The position numbers and the translations under genes were made by a program. A stretch of 64,000 nt of DNA, taken from Hymenobacter baengnokdamensis. GTDB taxonomy: Bacteria > Bacteroidota > Bacteroidia > Cytophagales > Hymenobacteraceae. Positions 62,416 through 64,000 of the stretch are shown here, piece by piece; position 1 is the first letter of the stretch, and each line of letters begins with the position of its first letter. The notes under the pieces are model-generated. The model searched no databases. It was not told where the DNA came from and was given only the letters and a program-made list of their open reading frames with translations. The stretch is from the NCBI RefSeq assembly GCF_008728635.1, contig NZ_CP044285.1, positions 3,162,001-3,226,000 of the forward strand, read 5' to 3'.

Positions 62416-63519
62416 TTATAAGATGCCTTTGGTGCTGGGAATCTCGTGCTGCCCGGCCGGGTCGCGCACCAGGGCCATTTTAATGGCTTTGGCCACGGCC
62501 TTGAAAATCGCCTCGATTTTGTGGTGCTCGTTGTCGCCTTCGCACTTGATGTTGAGGTTACAGCGGGCCGCGTCGGAGAAGCTTTTAAAGAAATGGTAAA
62601 ACAGCTCGGTCGGCACGTCGCCCACCCGCTCGCGCGTAAAGTCGGCGGCCCACACCAGCCAGGGCCGGCCCGAGAAGTCGATGGCCGCCTGGGCCAGCGC
62701 ATCGTCCATGGGTAGCAGGAAGCCGTAGCGGTTCACGCCGCGCTTGTCGCCGAGCGCTTCGTGGTAGGCCGTGCCAATGGCGATGGCCGTATCCTCCACC
62801 GTGTGGTGCTCGTCGATGTGCAAATCGCCGTGGGTGCGCACGTAGAGGTCGCAGCCACTATGCTTGCCCAATTGGTCGAGCATGTGGTCGAAAAAGCCCA
62901 GCCCGGTTTTACAATCGGTGTGGCCGGTGCCGTCGAGGTTAAGGATAACCTCAATGCGGGTCTCGTTGGTGTTGCGCATCACGTGGGCGCGGCGCGGCGG
63001 GCGGCGCAGGTGCTCGTAGACTTTCGCCCAGTCGGTGGTGCTGAGCGCGGCGCGCTCGTCGGCCTCGGCGTGGAGCAGGATGGCGCGGCAGCCCAGGTTC
63101 TCGGCCAGCTGCACGTCGGTGCGCCGGTCGCCGATGACGTAGCTGTGCGTTAAGTCGTAGCCGTTGGCCGGGTCGAGGTAGCGGGTGAGCAGCGCCGTGC
63201 CCGGCTTGCGCGTCGGGGCCGGGTCGTGGGCAAAGCTGCGGTCAATCAGAATCTCGCTGAACTCGACCCCCTCCCCGCGTAGGATGTCGAGCATTTTCTG
63301 CTGGTAGGGCCAGAAGGTATCCTCCGGGTAGCTGGCGGTGCCAAGGCCGTCCTGGTTGGTGACCAGTACCAGCTCGTACTCGCCGTCGCGGGCCAGCCGG
63401 GCCAGGGCCGTAATGGCGCCGGGCACAAAGTCGAATTTATGCCAGGCATCAATCTGATAGTCGGTCGGCGGCTCGATGAGGATGGTGCCGTCGCGGTCGA
63501 TGAAGAGAACTTTTTTCAT
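62416..63519 (-). CDS. hisB: Bifunctional histidinol-phosphatase / imidazoleglycerol-phosphate dehydratase
   Basis: A protein of 367 residues with two enzymes. HAD-type phosphatase at ~1-170 ([20 protein letters not shown]; later [18 protein letters not shown]). IGP dehydratase at ~180-367 ([60 protein letters not shown]), with the His-rich manganese sites. This fusion is shared with gammaproteobacteria and many Bacteroidota. Confidence 0.97.
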   Translation of the reverse strand: MKKVLFIDRDGTILIEPPTDYQIDAWHKFDFVPGAITALARLARDGEYELVLVTNQDGLGTASYPEDTFWPYQQKMLDILRGEGVEFSEILIDRSFAHDPAPTRKPGTALLTRYLDPANGYDLTHSYVIGDRRTDVQLAENLGCRAILLHAEADERAALSTTDWAKVYEHLRRPPRRAHVMRNTNETRIEVILNLDGTGHTDCKTGLGFFDHMLDQLGKHSGCDLYVRTHGDLHIDEHHTVEDTAIAIGTAYHEALGDKRGVNRYGFLLPMDDALAQAAIDFSGRPWLVWAADFTRERVGDVPTELFYHFFKSFSDAARCNLNIKCEGDNEHHKIEAIFKAVAKAIKMALVRDPAGQHEIPSTKGIL

Positions 63520-63537
63520 GTCAGGATAAAGCAGGAA

Positions 63538-64000
63538 TTACGCGGCGTTAAACTCCGCCAGCGCCGCCAGCAGCTGTTCATTCTCCGCGGGCGAGCCCAC
63601 GGTCAGGCGCAGCGTGCCGGCGCAGCCGGGCTGGGTGGTGCGGTTGCGCACCACAATGCCCCGGCCCAGCAGGTAGTCGTACACGGCGGTGGCGTCGGGG
63701 TGGAAGCGCACCAGCAAAAAGTTGGCATCCGACGGGAAAACCTCGGCCACAATCGGCAGCGCGGGCAGGCGCGCAGCCAGCCAGGCGCGGCCGCTGAGCA
63801 GCTGCCGGCGCAGCTCTTCGAAGTGCGGAGCCGCCGCCAGCGCCGCCAGCGCGTGCTGCTGGGTAGCCTCGGAGATGTTGTAGGGCGGCTTGATTTTATT
63901 GAGGTAGCCGATGATTTCCGGCGCGGCAAAGGCCATGCCCAGGCGCAGGCCGGCCAGGCCCCAGGCCTTGGAAAACGTCTGGAGCACCACCAGGTTGGGG
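63538..64000 (-). CDS. hisC: Histidinol-phosphate aminotransferase, partial
   Basis: The window cuts off the N-terminal half. The remaining ~154 residues begin near PNLVVLQTFSKAWGLAGLRL, with the PLP-binding Lys in TFSKAWGL. Then ALWARPNY-like region (IKPPYNISEATQQHALAAL) and FPSDANFLLVRFHPDATAVY, and the C-terminal RNRTTQPGCAGTLRLTVGSP. It converts imidazole acetol phosphate to histidinol phosphate. It lies 18 bases upstream of hisB. Confidence 0.95.
   Translation of the reverse strand, partial: PNLVVLQTFSKAWGLAGLRLGMAFAAPEIIGYLNKIKPPYNISEATQQHALAALAAAPHFEELRRQLLSGRAWLAARLPALPIVAEVFPSDANFLLVRFHPDATAVYDYLLGRGIVVRNRTTQPGCAGTLRLTVGSPAENEQLLAALAEFNAA

Overview
The window comes from a high-GC member of the Bacteroidota, most probably Hymenobacter or a close relative in Hymenobacteraceae. 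This is inferred from three things: proteins ending in type IX secretion (T9SS) sorting domains with a YPNP motif, Bacteroidota-type promoter elements (TAnnTTTG with TTG about 19-20 bases upstream), and many Bacteroidota-typical families (DUF349, DUF1015, a PID-CTERM-like tail, an HAD+IGPD HisB fusion). Genes lie on both strands in short units.

Layout. 1-7.9 kb: a partial RND/MMPL exporter, small secreted proteins, a GNAT acetyltransferase, an aldo/keto reductase, thyA, a class IV aminotransferase and an AraC-type regulator. 8-11.1 kb: a large T9SS-exported protein with an ice-binding-like (DUF3494) domain and a small PID-CTERM-like protein. 11.3-18.1 kb: dprA, a MerR regulator, a GH53 galactanase, alaS (with a sharply AT-rich internal patch) and a secreted esterase-like hydrolase. 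18.5-20.1 kb: a repeat-rich T9SS protein.

20.2-34.4 kb: a complete type I-B CRISPR-Cas locus. It has an array of 71 apparently identical 29-bp repeats and 70 spacers, then cas2, cas1, cas4, cas3, cas5, cas7, cas8b and cas6, all on the minus strand. The far edge of the array abuts an IS3-type OrfA truncated exactly at the first repeat. An AT-rich stretch between the array and cas2 is the likely leader.

34.9-50.2 kb: tRNA-Thr, a DUF349 coiled-coil protein, YqgE/AlgH, pdxH, an unknown pdxH-linked gene split by an IS630-family element, a DUF1015 protein, two GT-C-like membrane paralogs flanking maf (the second with three frameshifts), an EamA-type permease fragment, gpsA and an HD hydrolase. 50.2-56.7 kb: a tyrosinase lipoprotein, gyrA and a secreted TPR protein. 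56.7-58.7 kb: a small island with a decayed VOC gene, an AT-rich repeat region and an unfamiliar predicted winged-helix protein. 58.7-64 kb: a histidine biosynthesis operon on the minus strand (hisC-hisB-hisH-hisA-[HAD remnant]-hisF-VOC-hisIE).

No wholly new system is evident. The items that best repay a second look are the array/transposon junction, the mosaic alaS, the IS630-split gene that can be rebuilt exactly, the triple-frameshift paralog, and the AT-rich island with the winged-helix protein.
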